The position numbers and the translations under genes are program-made. Below, in pieces: positions 1 to 4,870 of a stretch of DNA of 5,135 bases (its first letter is position 1; the number at the start of each line of letters is the position of its first letter). The DNA lies in contig JACRGN010000191.1 of the NCBI GenBank assembly GCA_016234205.1, forward strand, positions 1 through 5,135, written 5' to 3'. A model generated the notes under the pieces. That model was not told the origin of the DNA, searched no databases, and saw nothing but the letters and a program-made list of their open reading frames with translations. This DNA comes from Nitrospinota bacterium (GTDB lineage: Bacteria; Nitrospinota; Nitrospinia; UBA9942).

Positions 1-142
1 CAGAGACACAGAGAAAGACAAAAAAAGTAAAGACACTGAAAGACACAGATAAATTATGATTAACACAGAAAAAATCATAACTAATCAGTGTCCATCTGTG
101 TCAAAAAAGATTTTTTTCTCCGTGTCTCCGTGCCTCTGTGGC
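1..142. repeat. Large imperfect inverted repeat, CACAGAGACACAGAG class
   Basis: This gene-free stretch is a nested imperfect palindrome. The outer left arm begins CAGAGACACAGAG at 1. The outer right arm, about 117-141, reads CTCCGTGTCTCCGTG then CCTCTGTGG, which is its approximate reverse complement. Inside, GACACAGAT (42-50) pairs with ATCTGTGTC (94-102), and TTATGATT (54-61) pairs perfectly with AATCATAA (73-80) around an 11-nt loop. Sequences of this type recur between genes in some environmental bacterial genomes, so I read it as a dispersed non-coding repeat, possibly cut by the window edge. An open frame starting at GTG 88 runs through it into the next gene, but the repeat is unlikely to be coding. 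Confidence 0.7.
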
Positions 143-159
143 AAAAAGGTATTTTTAAA

Positions 160-1005
160 ATGCAAAATCCACTTTTACTATTAACCTTCATCTCCCTTTA
201 TTTTTTTACAATCCCGCCTTCTGCGGCTACAGAAGAAGTTGCATGGGTTACAGTAGAAGGAAACTCCTCAATGGAGAACATCACAAAAGAAGAAGCCAGA
301 AGACTTGCCATAGAAGACGCAGAGCGTAACGCAGTAGAGCAGGTTGCAGGAGTAACAGTATCGGCAGACACACTCGTGAGCAATTTTACCGTATCATCGG
401 ATGTCATAAGCGCCATACCCTATGGAAAGGTCATTGAGAGAGAGATACTCACAGAAGACATACAAGTAATAAAAGACGAAACAAAGACACGGCCATCCTC
501 CATCTACCATGTAAAGCTTAAAGCAAAAGTAGCAAAAGAAAAGGGAAATATAGACCCCTATTTCAAGCTTGAAGCATCACTAAACAGGACAGTTTTCAAA
601 GACGGAGAAGAGATGCAGCTCAAAATCAAGCCTACAAGAGACTGTTATCTCACAATATTTAACATACTTGAAGATGACAGTGTCTTAACACTGATACCAA
701 ATCGTCACATAAGAGACACCTTTATAAAGGCTGACGAATATCTCATATTCCCTGACGAAGGAATTAAAAAAATGGGAATAAACCTCAAAGTTCATGTAGT
801 AGAAGGGAAAAATATAACAAAAGAGAAAATCTATATCCTCTGCTTCAAACAGCCTGTGGACTTTGGCAATAAATTTGAAGAGGGGCTCTTTGGCATTTAC
901 AAAGGTTCTTCTGCATTCATAAAGGAATTAAAGAGGGAGGTTGTAGATATACCCCTCTCAGAAAGGGCAGAGAGATTCCTGCCCTATGAGATAAGGAAGG
1001 AATAG
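160..1005 (+). CDS. Exported DUF4384 protein with FlgT/LPP20-like N-terminal domain
   Basis: The protein is 281 aa from the ATG at 160. I chose this start because AAAGGT lies 9 nt upstream and the protein then opens with a clear signal peptide (residues 1-23, hydrophobic LLLLTFISLYFF, likely cleaved after PSAA). The longer frame from GTG 88 would translate the upstream repeat. Residues about 27-130 (WVTVEG, then EEARRLAIEDAERNAVEQVAG, then a closing YHVKLKAKV) resemble the N-terminal domain of FlgT and LPP20-type envelope proteins. Residues about 133-230 (LNRTVFKDGEEMQLKIKPTR, DCYLTIFN, LIPN) match DUF4384, a beta-rich domain found in secreted proteins and next to kinase or caspase-like modules elsewhere. 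No catalytic residues are evident. It probably acts in the periplasm or at the surface, in a cassette with the next two genes. The domain calls are pattern recognition; the function is unknown. Confidence 0.8.
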   Translation: MQNPLLLLTFISLYFFTIPPSAATEEVAWVTVEGNSSMENITKEEARRLAIEDAERNAVEQVAGVTVSADTLVSNFTVSSDVISAIPYGKVIEREILTEDIQVIKDETKTRPSSIYHVKLKAKVAKEKGNIDPYFKLEASLNRTVFKDGEEMQLKIKPTRDCYLTIFNILEDDSVLTLIPNRHIRDTFIKADEYLIFPDEGIKKMGINLKVHVVEGKNITKEKIYILCFKQPVDFGNKFEEGLFGIYKGSSAFIKELKREVVDIPLSERAERFLPYEIRKE

Positions 1006-1010
1006 TAATT

Positions 1011-1063
1011 AGTGTGAGTGTGAGTGTGAGTAAAAGACTGACACTTACACTGACACTGACACT
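1011..1063. repeat. 6-bp tandem repeat stem-loop between genes
   Basis: The left arm (1011-1031) is 3.5 copies of AGTGTG. The right arm (1037-1063) is 4.5 copies of ACTGAC, with one ACTTAC variant. With AAAAG (1032-1036) as loop, 1011-1031 pairs with 1037-1057 over 21 positions: 18 Watson-Crick pairs, one G-T wobble and two G-G mismatches. The hairpin ends 6 nt before the GGAGG of the next gene and has no long T tract after it. It could set the ratio between the two cistrons, stabilise mRNA ends, or simply be a mobile palindromic repeat. The unit structure predicts variation in copy number between strains. Confidence 0.75.
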
Positions 1064-1069
1064 TTATTT

Positions 1070-1074
1070 GGAGG
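1070..1074 (+). promoter_or_regulatory. Ribosome binding site of the glycine-run gene
   Basis: GGAGG lies 4 nt before the ATG at 1079, just downstream of the stem-loop. It fixes the start and leaves the ribosome site outside the hairpin. Confidence 0.7.
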
Positions 1075-1078
1075 TATT

Positions 1079-1441
1079 ATGAATTTCATTACAAAAGTAT
1101 TAGCAGTCCTTCTCATTCCCTTACTCGCACTGAATCTCTGTCTTCCACAAATATCCTCTGCCTACGAAGGTTCTGTAGTAGCAGATGCAAAGACAACAAA
1201 GGCTTTGCCCGAGGTTCTTGTAACACCCGAAGAAGATATACCTGTAGAGAAGATTGAAAAGGGCGGAGTAAGCTGGTGGTGGATATTATTAGGAGTTGTT
1301 GCAGTCGGAGGGATAGCAGCAGCGGCGGGTGGAGGCAAATCAGATAGTGGGAGCAGTGGTGGAGGCGGTGGTGGTGGAGGCGGCGGTGGAGGTGGTGGCG
1401 GTGGCGGAGGAGGAACTGGAACTATAACAGCAGCATGGTAG
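1079..1441 (+). CDS. Small exported protein with one membrane helix and a 19-glycine run
   Basis: I do not recognise a named family for this 120-aa protein. Residues 1-28 form a signal peptide (hydrophobic core VLAVLLIPLLALNL, probable cleavage after SSA). A short acidic and proline-containing linker (residues 30-63) leads to WWWILLGVVAVGGIAAAA (66-83), a membrane-spanning or hairpin-forming segment starting with three tryptophans. Next come GGGKSDSGSS, 19 consecutive glycines (94-112) and the tail TGTITAAW. The glycine codons are 8 GGT, 6 GGA and 5 GGC with no GGG, so the run is not a simple trinucleotide expansion. The order (helix first, glycine run second) is the reverse of GlyGly-CTERM sorting tails. 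It sits 18 nt before the lipoprotein start, so the two are likely co-transcribed. A role as an envelope-anchored partner of its neighbours is inference. Confidence 0.75.
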   Translation: MNFITKVLAVLLIPLLALNLCLPQISSAYEGSVVADAKTTKALPEVLVTPEEDIPVEKIEKGGVSWWWILLGVVAVGGIAAAAGGGKSDSGSSGGGGGGGGGGGGGGGGGGGTGTITAAW

Positions 1442-1449
1442 AAAATAAT

Positions 1450-1456
1450 GGAGGTG
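1450..1456 (+). promoter_or_regulatory. Ribosome binding site that decides the lipoprotein start
   Basis: GGAGGTG precedes the ATG at 1460, with 5 nt between GGAGG and the start. The ATG at 1448 overlaps this site and has no comparable motif upstream, so 1460 is the better start. Confidence 0.7.
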
Positions 1457-1459
1457 CTT

Positions 1460-2215
1460 ATGACACATAAAATTTTAATCCTCTTTGCATTTTGCTCCCT
1501 CTTTTTCCTTTCCTGTGACCGAAGTGGATTTTTGACAGGTCCCAGCACAAACTCCACTTCTAACAGTGGTTCTCTTACTTTTAAACTGGAGTTAAAGGGT
1601 GGGTCAAATGGAAGTTCAGAGTTACGCTTTGCATCATCCTTTGACTGCACAGCCAATGGTGTTAACACAGTTGATGTAAAGGTATATTATTCTACCAGCA
1701 GTAGCCCTATTGCCTCAGGGTCGTGGCTATGTCTTGCACATTCAGGCACGATATCAAATGTTTCAGCAAGTTCAGGCTTAAATGTAGTTATCCTTGGAAA
1801 GAACCCAGACGGAGATATTCTATACAGGGGTGAACAAAGCGGGATAACTGTTACAGCAAACCAGACAACCAATGTAGGCACTATAACTGTCTCAAATTTT
1901 ATCCCAACCCTCGTATCTCCAGCTAATAATTCAACAATTAGCAGTCTTGATTTTGCATGGAGAAGTTCTGTTATAAATTATGGGTTACAGATATCCGAAA
2001 GCAATACCTTTAGCACACTGGTGGGAGGAGCTATGACAGATATAAATTCTGCAACTACATCACTCATGACGCTAAATCCAGCAGGAAGCAAATGGTACTG
2101 GAGAGTAAGGGCAGTAGATAGTAATGGAAATGTAAGCAAGTGGTCTGATATGTGGAGTTTTACATCCGCTGGTATTACAAACGGTCTTGTAACACGTACG
2201 GTTACCCCTGGGTAA
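1460..2215 (+). CDS. Lipoprotein with beta-sandwich region and C-terminal FN3-like domain
   Basis: The protein is 251 aa from ATG 1460. A lipoprotein signal (KILILFAFCSLFFLSC) gives Cys19 as the lipidated residue. Position -3 is Phe, which is less usual, and Asp follows at +2; in enterobacteria Asp at +2 keeps a lipoprotein in the inner membrane, but that rule may not hold here. Residues about 35-145 are Ser/Thr-rich beta sequence with the phrases ILYRGE, GITVTANQTTNVGTITV, reminding me of Ig-like or carbohydrate-binding-like modules in surface proteins. Residues 149-237 (PTLVSPANNSTIS, then KWYWRVRAVDSNGNVSKWSD, then WSFTSA) form an FN3-like domain. Such domains bind proteins or sugars and act as spacers. 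It is the last gene of the cassette. The frame stays open for 26 more codons after the TAA, so the C terminus could be truncated. Confidence 0.82.
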   Translation: MTHKILILFAFCSLFFLSCDRSGFLTGPSTNSTSNSGSLTFKLELKGGSNGSSELRFASSFDCTANGVNTVDVKVYYSTSSSPIASGSWLCLAHSGTISNVSASSGLNVVILGKNPDGDILYRGEQSGITVTANQTTNVGTITVSNFIPTLVSPANNSTISSLDFAWRSSVINYGLQISESNTFSTLVGGAMTDINSATTSLMTLNPAGSKWYWRVRAVDSNGNVSKWSDMWSFTSAGITNGLVTRTVTPG

Positions 2216-2468
2216 ACTATCAGAGATACAACCCACATCTCCTATACTGGTAAGGTTGTAGAGGGTAACCCTATAAATCAGTTACCACATTCGTAGGTTT
2301 CATCTCGTTCCCACGCTAAACGTGTGAATAAGTAAGGTCTAAACAACCCCCTCAATCTCCCTTTGCTAAGGGGGACTACAACCCCCTTGCCTCCCTGTAT
2401 GAGTAATTCTTGATTTAATCAGCATAAACTGTGGTATCATAATTTAAACAAGATGGAGCAAGAAAGAT
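2216..2468. other. Repeat-rich intergenic spacer before the vapB-like gene
   Basis: I see no gene here. At 2303-2324, TCTCGTTCCCACGCT followed by AAACGTG looks like half of a common palindromic intergenic element; CACG (2312-2315) and CGTG (2321-2324) form a short stem. At 2347-2386 lies another repeat-like stretch: CCCCCTCAATCTCCC, then CTTTGCTAAGGGGG, then a further CCCCC tract. CCCTT (2359-2363) can pair with AAGGG (2368-2372), but no T tract follows, so it is not a convincing terminator. The final part holds a possible promoter for the toxin-antitoxin pair. Confidence 0.55.
2410..2440 (+). promoter_or_regulatory. Possible sigma70-type promoter of the vapBC-like pair
   Basis: TTGATT (2410-2415) and TATCAT (2435-2440) are separated by 19 nt, slightly longer than ideal. 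The pair lies 28 nt upstream of the start codon at 2469, and the gene's GGAG (2455-2458) follows. This is a weak match chosen partly for its location. Confidence 0.35.
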
Positions 2469-2705
2469 ATGGAAAAGGGAAAAATATGGTCTCAATTTAT
2501 GACATTACCGCCAGAAGGGCAACAGGAAGTTACTGACTTTATTGCTTTTCTTTTTGAAAGATATAAGCTTCCCTTTCTGAAGAAACGGCAAAAAAAACGG
2601 AAAGCAATAAAAGAATCCTTTGTTGGTCTTTGGAAAAATCGTAAAGACTTACAAGATAGCACTTCATGGACACGAAGAATTCGTAAACAAGAATGGGCAA
2701 GTTGA
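2469..2705 (+). CDS. vapB: VapB-type antitoxin, DUF2281 family
   Basis: This 78-aa protein has the features of DUF2281 antitoxins. The N-terminal helix segment contains LPPEGQQEVTDFIAFLFERY (residues about 13-32), a strongly basic linker follows (KKRQKKRKAIKE), and the C-terminal signature is FVGLWKNRKDLQDST, then WTRRIRKQEW. In the family the C-terminal part neutralises the PIN toxin and the dimeric N-terminal part is linked to operator binding. The start at ATG 2469 has GGAG 10 nt upstream. The gene overlaps the toxin by 13 nt, the usual translational coupling arrangement. The complex probably represses its own promoter. The length is normal for the family and the gene looks intact. Confidence 0.82.
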   Translation: MEKGKIWSQFMTLPPEGQQEVTDFIAFLFERYKLPFLKKRQKKRKAIKESFVGLWKNRKDLQDSTSWTRRIRKQEWAS

Positions 2706-3088
2706 TTCTTATTGATACTGATGTATTGATAGATATTGGTCGTAAGATAAATCTTGCTATTGCTTCTTTAAAACGGGTGGAAGAAGAAGCAGTACCTGGC
2801 ATTAGTATTATTACTCAGATGGAATTGATGATTGGCTGCCGAAATAAAAAAGAGATTTGTATTTTAGAAGATTTTTTGCAACATTTTGAAATTATAGGCT
2901 TGAATGAAACTATAGGAAATAAATCAGTAGAACTGCTGCGTCAATATCGTCTCAGCCATAGTCTGCTTATTGCCGATGCCTTAATTGCTGCAACATCACT
3001 TACCATTAATTCTCCTCTTTTAACAAAAAATCAAAAAGACTATCAATTTATAAAAGGTTTAGAAATACTTTCATATCCTTATTATTGA
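2693..3088 (+). CDS. vapC: VapC-type PIN-domain ribonuclease toxin
   Basis: This 131-aa PIN-domain protein is full length for VapC. The acidic metal-binding residues are all present: Asp8 in LIDTDVLID, Glu44 in QMELMIG, Asp95 in IADALIAA, and the C-terminal TKNQKDY (Thr111, Asn113, Asp116). VapC toxins are Mg2+-dependent endoribonucleases that cut specific RNAs, often initiator tRNA or 23S rRNA loops, and are held inactive by VapB. The target here cannot be read from sequence. The ATG at 2693 lies inside the end of the antitoxin gene and has no strong ribosome site of its own, so its translation probably depends on the antitoxin. A degraded gene and a second antitoxin-like gene follow. Confidence 0.88.
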   Translation: MGKLILIDTDVLIDIGRKINLAIASLKRVEEEAVPGISIITQMELMIGCRNKKEICILEDFLQHFEIIGLNETIGNKSVELLRQYRLSHSLLIADALIAATSLTINSPLLTKNQKDYQFIKGLEILSYPYY

Positions 3089-3105
3089 AAAAACACCTCA
3101 TCCTG

Positions 3106-3260
3106 ACAATCTAAACCACTGGCACATTTATAACCAAATGGGGTTCTTATGGCACAGGAGATGGTCAGTTTAATGGTTAAAACGGATAGCTGTAGATTCA
3201 TCAGGGAATGTCTATGCTGTTGATAGCGAAAACTATAGTATCCAGAAATTTTTACCACCG
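3106..3260 (+). pseudogene. NHL-repeat beta-propeller gene remnant
   Basis: Two adjoining frames together spell slightly more than one NHL repeat. In the first frame (3121-3177), GTFITKWGSYGTGDGQFNG ends at a TAA (3178). From 3186 another frame gives IAVDSSGNVYAVDS, then ENYSIQKFLPP, ending at TGA (3261). Intact NHL proteins read this as one phrase, K.G..G.GDGQF..P.GIAVD..GNVYV.D....IQKF, so a frame change between 3178 and 3185 breaks it. The weaker match upstream to about 3106 includes an in-frame TAA at 3112. No start codon, signal peptide or other blades are present, so this is a gene fragment, not an expressed protein. NHL propellers are usually extracytoplasmic binding modules in bacteria. 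Confidence 0.75.
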
Positions 3261-3371
3261 TGAAGTAAATCCTAAAGACAATTACTCCGTAACTCTGAAA
3301 TATAAACCACTTCTCAAGGGATAACCACAACAGTTGCCACCGTTAGACAAGAGGGGCTCGCAAGACCTTCT

Positions 3372-3415
3372 ATGTCAGATTGCTTCGTCGTTGAAACTAC
3401 TCCCATGACGAAAGA
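3372..3415. repeat. Degraded palindromic intergenic repeat (ATTGC type)
   Basis: TCAGATTGCTTCGTCG near the left and CCATGACGAAAG at the right resemble the ends of the better preserved ATTGCGAG element at 3920-3952, in the opposite orientation. The middle (TTGAAACTAC) has diverged and no strong hairpin remains. It lies in the 420-nt gene-free stretch between the toxin and DUF433 genes, which otherwise holds the NHL remnant and a promoter. Confidence 0.5.
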
Positions 3416-3453
3416 AAAAGACATCCTTAAGATTGTAAAGATTGCAAATATCC

Positions 3454-3481
3454 TTGACTTATACACGGTATGTTCTAAAAT
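3454..3481 (+). promoter_or_regulatory. Sigma70-type promoter of the DUF433 gene
   Basis: TTGACT (3454-3459) and TAAAAT (3476-3481) are separated by 16 nt; each matches the consensus hexamer at five of six positions. A ribosome site AAAGGGA (3494-3500) and the start codon at 3509 follow at suitable distances. The leader would be short, about 20 nt. This suggests the orphan gene is still transcribed. Confidence 0.55.
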
Positions 3482-3508
3482 AGCAATAATGATAAAGGGA
3501 TAAATGCC

Positions 3509-3868
3509 ATGACTCTTACGATTGTAACCGAAACTGCTCCGCCAGTAAGAGATGTTAAGGGTGTTATGTATGTGGGAAAAACACGAGTGACCCTTGATAC
3601 TGTCATCTTTGCATTTCTGGATGGTGCTACAGCCGAAGAAATTGCACATCAGTACCCGTCCCTTGATTTGGCTGATGTATATTCGGTGATTGCCTATTAT
3701 TTAAGGCAGCACGATGAGATAGATGCCTATCTTCAACGACGGCAACAACAAACTGAAAAAATTCGAGAGCAGAATGAGACCAGATTCGCTCCGTCAGGTA
3801 TAAGTGGCCGCTTATTGGCACGGCGAGCTTACAGGGGGATGAACCATCCAATAATAAGGGTAAAATAA
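3509..3868 (+). CDS. DUF433 antitoxin-like protein without a toxin partner
   Basis: This 119-aa protein carries a DUF433 core at residues about 21-66: YVGKTRVTLDTVIFAFLDGA, then TAEEIAHQYPSLDLADVYSVIAYYL with the helix-turn-helix-like fold of the family. A charged helix rich in Gln, Arg and Glu follows, then RFAPSG and GRLLARR, a familiar ending of DUF433 antitoxins. In many bacteria such genes directly precede a DUF5615 PIN-like toxin. Here the conserved ending continues into an unfamiliar tail (AYRGMNHPIIRVK) and no toxin frame follows; palindromic repeats begin about 50 nt later. I infer that the partner was lost by deletion and that the tail is a scar. The start is ATG 3509 with AAAGGGA 8 nt upstream. 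Confidence 0.8.
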   Translation: MTLTIVTETAPPVRDVKGVMYVGKTRVTLDTVIFAFLDGATAEEIAHQYPSLDLADVYSVIAYYLRQHDEIDAYLQRRQQQTEKIREQNETRFAPSGISGRLLARRAYRGMNHPIIRVK

Positions 3869-3919
3869 TAATCCTGCGTGTTTTCTATTTTTTTGATTCT
3901 GGTTTTTTAGCTGGAGGGA

Positions 3920-3952
3920 TGTCATTGCGAGCCGAAGGCGAGGCAATCTCAT
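3920..3952. repeat. REP-like palindrome, TCATTGCGAG type
   Basis: The element starts TGTCATTGCGAG and ends GAGGCAATCTCAT. ATTGC (3924-3928) pairs with GCAAT (3943-3947), and inner GCC (3931-3933) with GGC (3937-3939) around GAA. I have met this phrase as a widespread intergenic repeat in several bacterial groups. Confidence 0.7.
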
Positions 3953-4104
3953 CTCTTTTACCTATTGATACATCCCTTGTAAACTCAGGGCAGGAGAGGG
4001 AACTGCTCCCTTCGTATTTAAACTTGAGGTTGCATGTCGCTCGCCATGCACAGACAGCACATTCAATTATAGTTAAACCCATAATTAAATAAATTTCAAT
4101 GATG

Positions 4105-4176
4105 AGATTCTTCGGGCTTTGCCCTCAGAATGACAACCAACAGCAGGAGTATCATTCTGAGCGAAGCGAAGAATCT
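4105..4176. repeat. Inverted pair of TCATTCTGAG-type REP elements
   Basis: Arm one (4105-4134) reads AGATTCTTCG, then GGCTTTGCCC, then TCAGAATGAC. Arm two (4151-4176) reads ATCATTCTGAGCG, then AAGCGAAGAATCT. They are inverted copies of one element around a 16-nt loop, and each has an internal hairpin, for example ATTCT (4154-4158) with AGAAT (4170-4174). The pair ends 3 nt beyond the stop codon of the FlaG-like gene and could serve as its transcript 3' end structure. Confidence 0.7.
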
Positions 4177-4179
4177 AAT

Positions 4180-4599
4180 TTATAAATGTGATGATTGTCC
4201 TGCCGGCTTATCCATCTCATCAACGATTTTTTCAATAGCTGCTCTTAATTTCTGCTCTTCCTTAAGGGGTATTTCCTTTATAATCTTTTTTGTCTCTTCA
4301 TCTCTGACTTTTATAGCGAGGTCTTTGCTATTGTTAATGTAGTAATCCAAATACCTCTTTGCGATTGTAAGGAAATTTCCTTTTGGCTCAGGATTTTTAT
4401 TTTGATTAGTATTCTCTGAATGGGCTTTCTCAATTACCCTTTTATTATTTGCCAAATCCCTCGCCTCCTGAGATATTACCACAGTATCATCAACAGCAGC
4501 AAATGAGGAATAGATATTGTCAGTTTTTACTGTATCAGACACCTCTGTCCTCTTGCTCTCAGTGATATTACTGTTTGATTGTAAAGGAGTTATTTTCAT
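4180..4599 (-). CDS. flaG: FlaG-like flagellar protein
   Basis: This 139-aa protein has a polar, low-complexity N-terminal half containing DDTVVISQEARDLAN (residues 37-51), a phrase like those near the start of flagellar FlaG and FlgM-type proteins. Its C-terminal half (about 76-131) matches the FlaG domain: YLDYYINNSKDLAIKVRDEE, then TKKIIKEIPLKEEQKL, then IEKIVDEMD. The family is defined by this pattern of a beta hairpin (V.D..T..II.EIP) followed by a helix. FlaG is linked to flagellar filament length and usually lies near flagellin and fliD; here it is isolated. The start is ATG 4597-4599 with AAGGG 7 nt upstream. A consensus sigma28 promoter lies upstream, which supports the assignment and implies late-class flagellar expression. 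No flagellar neighbours are visible in the window. Confidence 0.8.
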   Translation of the reverse strand: MKITPLQSNSNITESKRTEVSDTVKTDNIYSSFAAVDDTVVISQEARDLANNKRVIEKAHSENTNQNKNPEPKGNFLTIAKRYLDYYINNSKDLAIKVRDEETKKIIKEIPLKEEQKLRAAIEKIVDEMDKPAGQSSHL

Positions 4600-4644
4600 T
4601 TTAAAACCCTTTTTTTTGAAAAATAGTTTTTTCGCTCATCTTAG

Positions 4645-4671
4645 TAATCGGCAATTTTATTTAAAACTTTA
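4645..4671 (-). promoter_or_regulatory. Sigma28 (FliA) promoter of the FlaG-like gene
   Basis: On the minus strand, TAAAGTTT (4671-4664), an 11-nt spacer and GCCGATTA (4652-4645) match the FliA consensus TAAAGTTT-N11-GCCGATAA at 15 of 16 positions with exact spacing. Transcription would start near 4638, giving a leader of about 40 nt that includes the AAGGG ribosome site. The match identifies a late flagellar promoter and implies that the organism encodes a FliA-type sigma factor. Confidence 0.88.
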
Positions 4672-4733
4672 GTTATAGATTGATGATATTAGTCTTGTTG
4701 CAGTTTATACATAATATAGGAAATTATAAAAAC

Positions 4734-4789
4734 TTGACAGGATTAACAGGATTAATTTTTGAATATTTTTTATCCTGTTTTATCCTGTC
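4734..4789. repeat. Dispersed inverted repeat, GACAGGATTAACAGGAT type
   Basis: TTGACAGGATTAACAGGAT (4734-4752) faces ATCCTGTTTTATCCTGTC (4772-4789). The arms are reverse complements apart from a one-base length difference and the central AA/TT positions, around an AT-rich loop of 19 nt. Each arm is itself two copies of a CAGGATTA-like unit. I recognise it as a common intergenic repeat type. The rest of 4600-4869 holds the sigma28 promoter and the insertion sequence end. Confidence 0.7.
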
Positions 4790-4833
4790 TAAAATCAAGG
4801 CTTTGTTCTGGTTAAAAATTTTTGTTAGCTAAA

Positions 4834-4870
4834 AATTAAAACCGCACTGTTTAAGAATCAAAACCGCACT
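4834..4870. mobile_element. Probable insertion sequence end with two 15-bp direct repeats
   Basis: AATTAAAACCGCACT (4834-4848) and AATCAAAACCGCACT (4856-4870) differ at one base and are 22 nt apart, about two helical turns. The second copy overlaps the stop codon of the transposase gene, so they lie at its 3' side where the element should end. Transposases of the integrase/Mu type commonly bind several short repeats at each end. The exact terminus and any target duplication cannot be fixed because the other end is outside the window. Confidence 0.6.

Larger units (their letters stand above)
3869..4179. other. Gene-free REP-like repeat cluster
   Basis: This 311-nt stretch lies between two convergent genes. 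It holds an ATTGCGAG element (3920-3952), a small stem TGCATG (4031-4036) with CATGCA (4045-4050), and an inverted pair of ATTCTGAG elements (4105-4176). A minus-strand open frame across 3885-4082 reads through the repeat and resembles no protein I know. No clear terminator with a T tract is visible for either flanking gene. Confidence 0.6.

Noticed and set aside
88..159. Upstream extension of the DUF4384 gene from GTG 88
   Set aside because: The added residues are encoded by the palindromic repeat and would bury the signal peptide; ATG 160 has a ribosome site.
1162..1668. Long minus-strand open frame with a polyproline run
   Set aside because: It is the antisense of the glycine run and spans two plus-strand genes that have signal peptides and good ribosome sites.
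2347..2386. CCCTT/AAGGG hairpin as a rho-independent terminator
   Set aside because: The stem is short and no T tract follows; the sequence looks like a common dispersed repeat.
3815..3830. TTGGCACG resembling the -24 half of a sigma54 promoter
   Set aside because: The -12 GC is not at the required spacing (GAGCTT instead of TTGC), and it lies inside the DUF433 coding region.
3885..4082. Minus-strand 65-codon frame
   Set aside because: It reads through the REP-like palindrome, has no recognisable domain and no convincing ribosome site.
4734..4789. Two-unit inverted repeat considered as a CRISPR fragment
   Set aside because: The units are inverted, short and lack regular spacers; it fits a known type of dispersed intergenic repeat.
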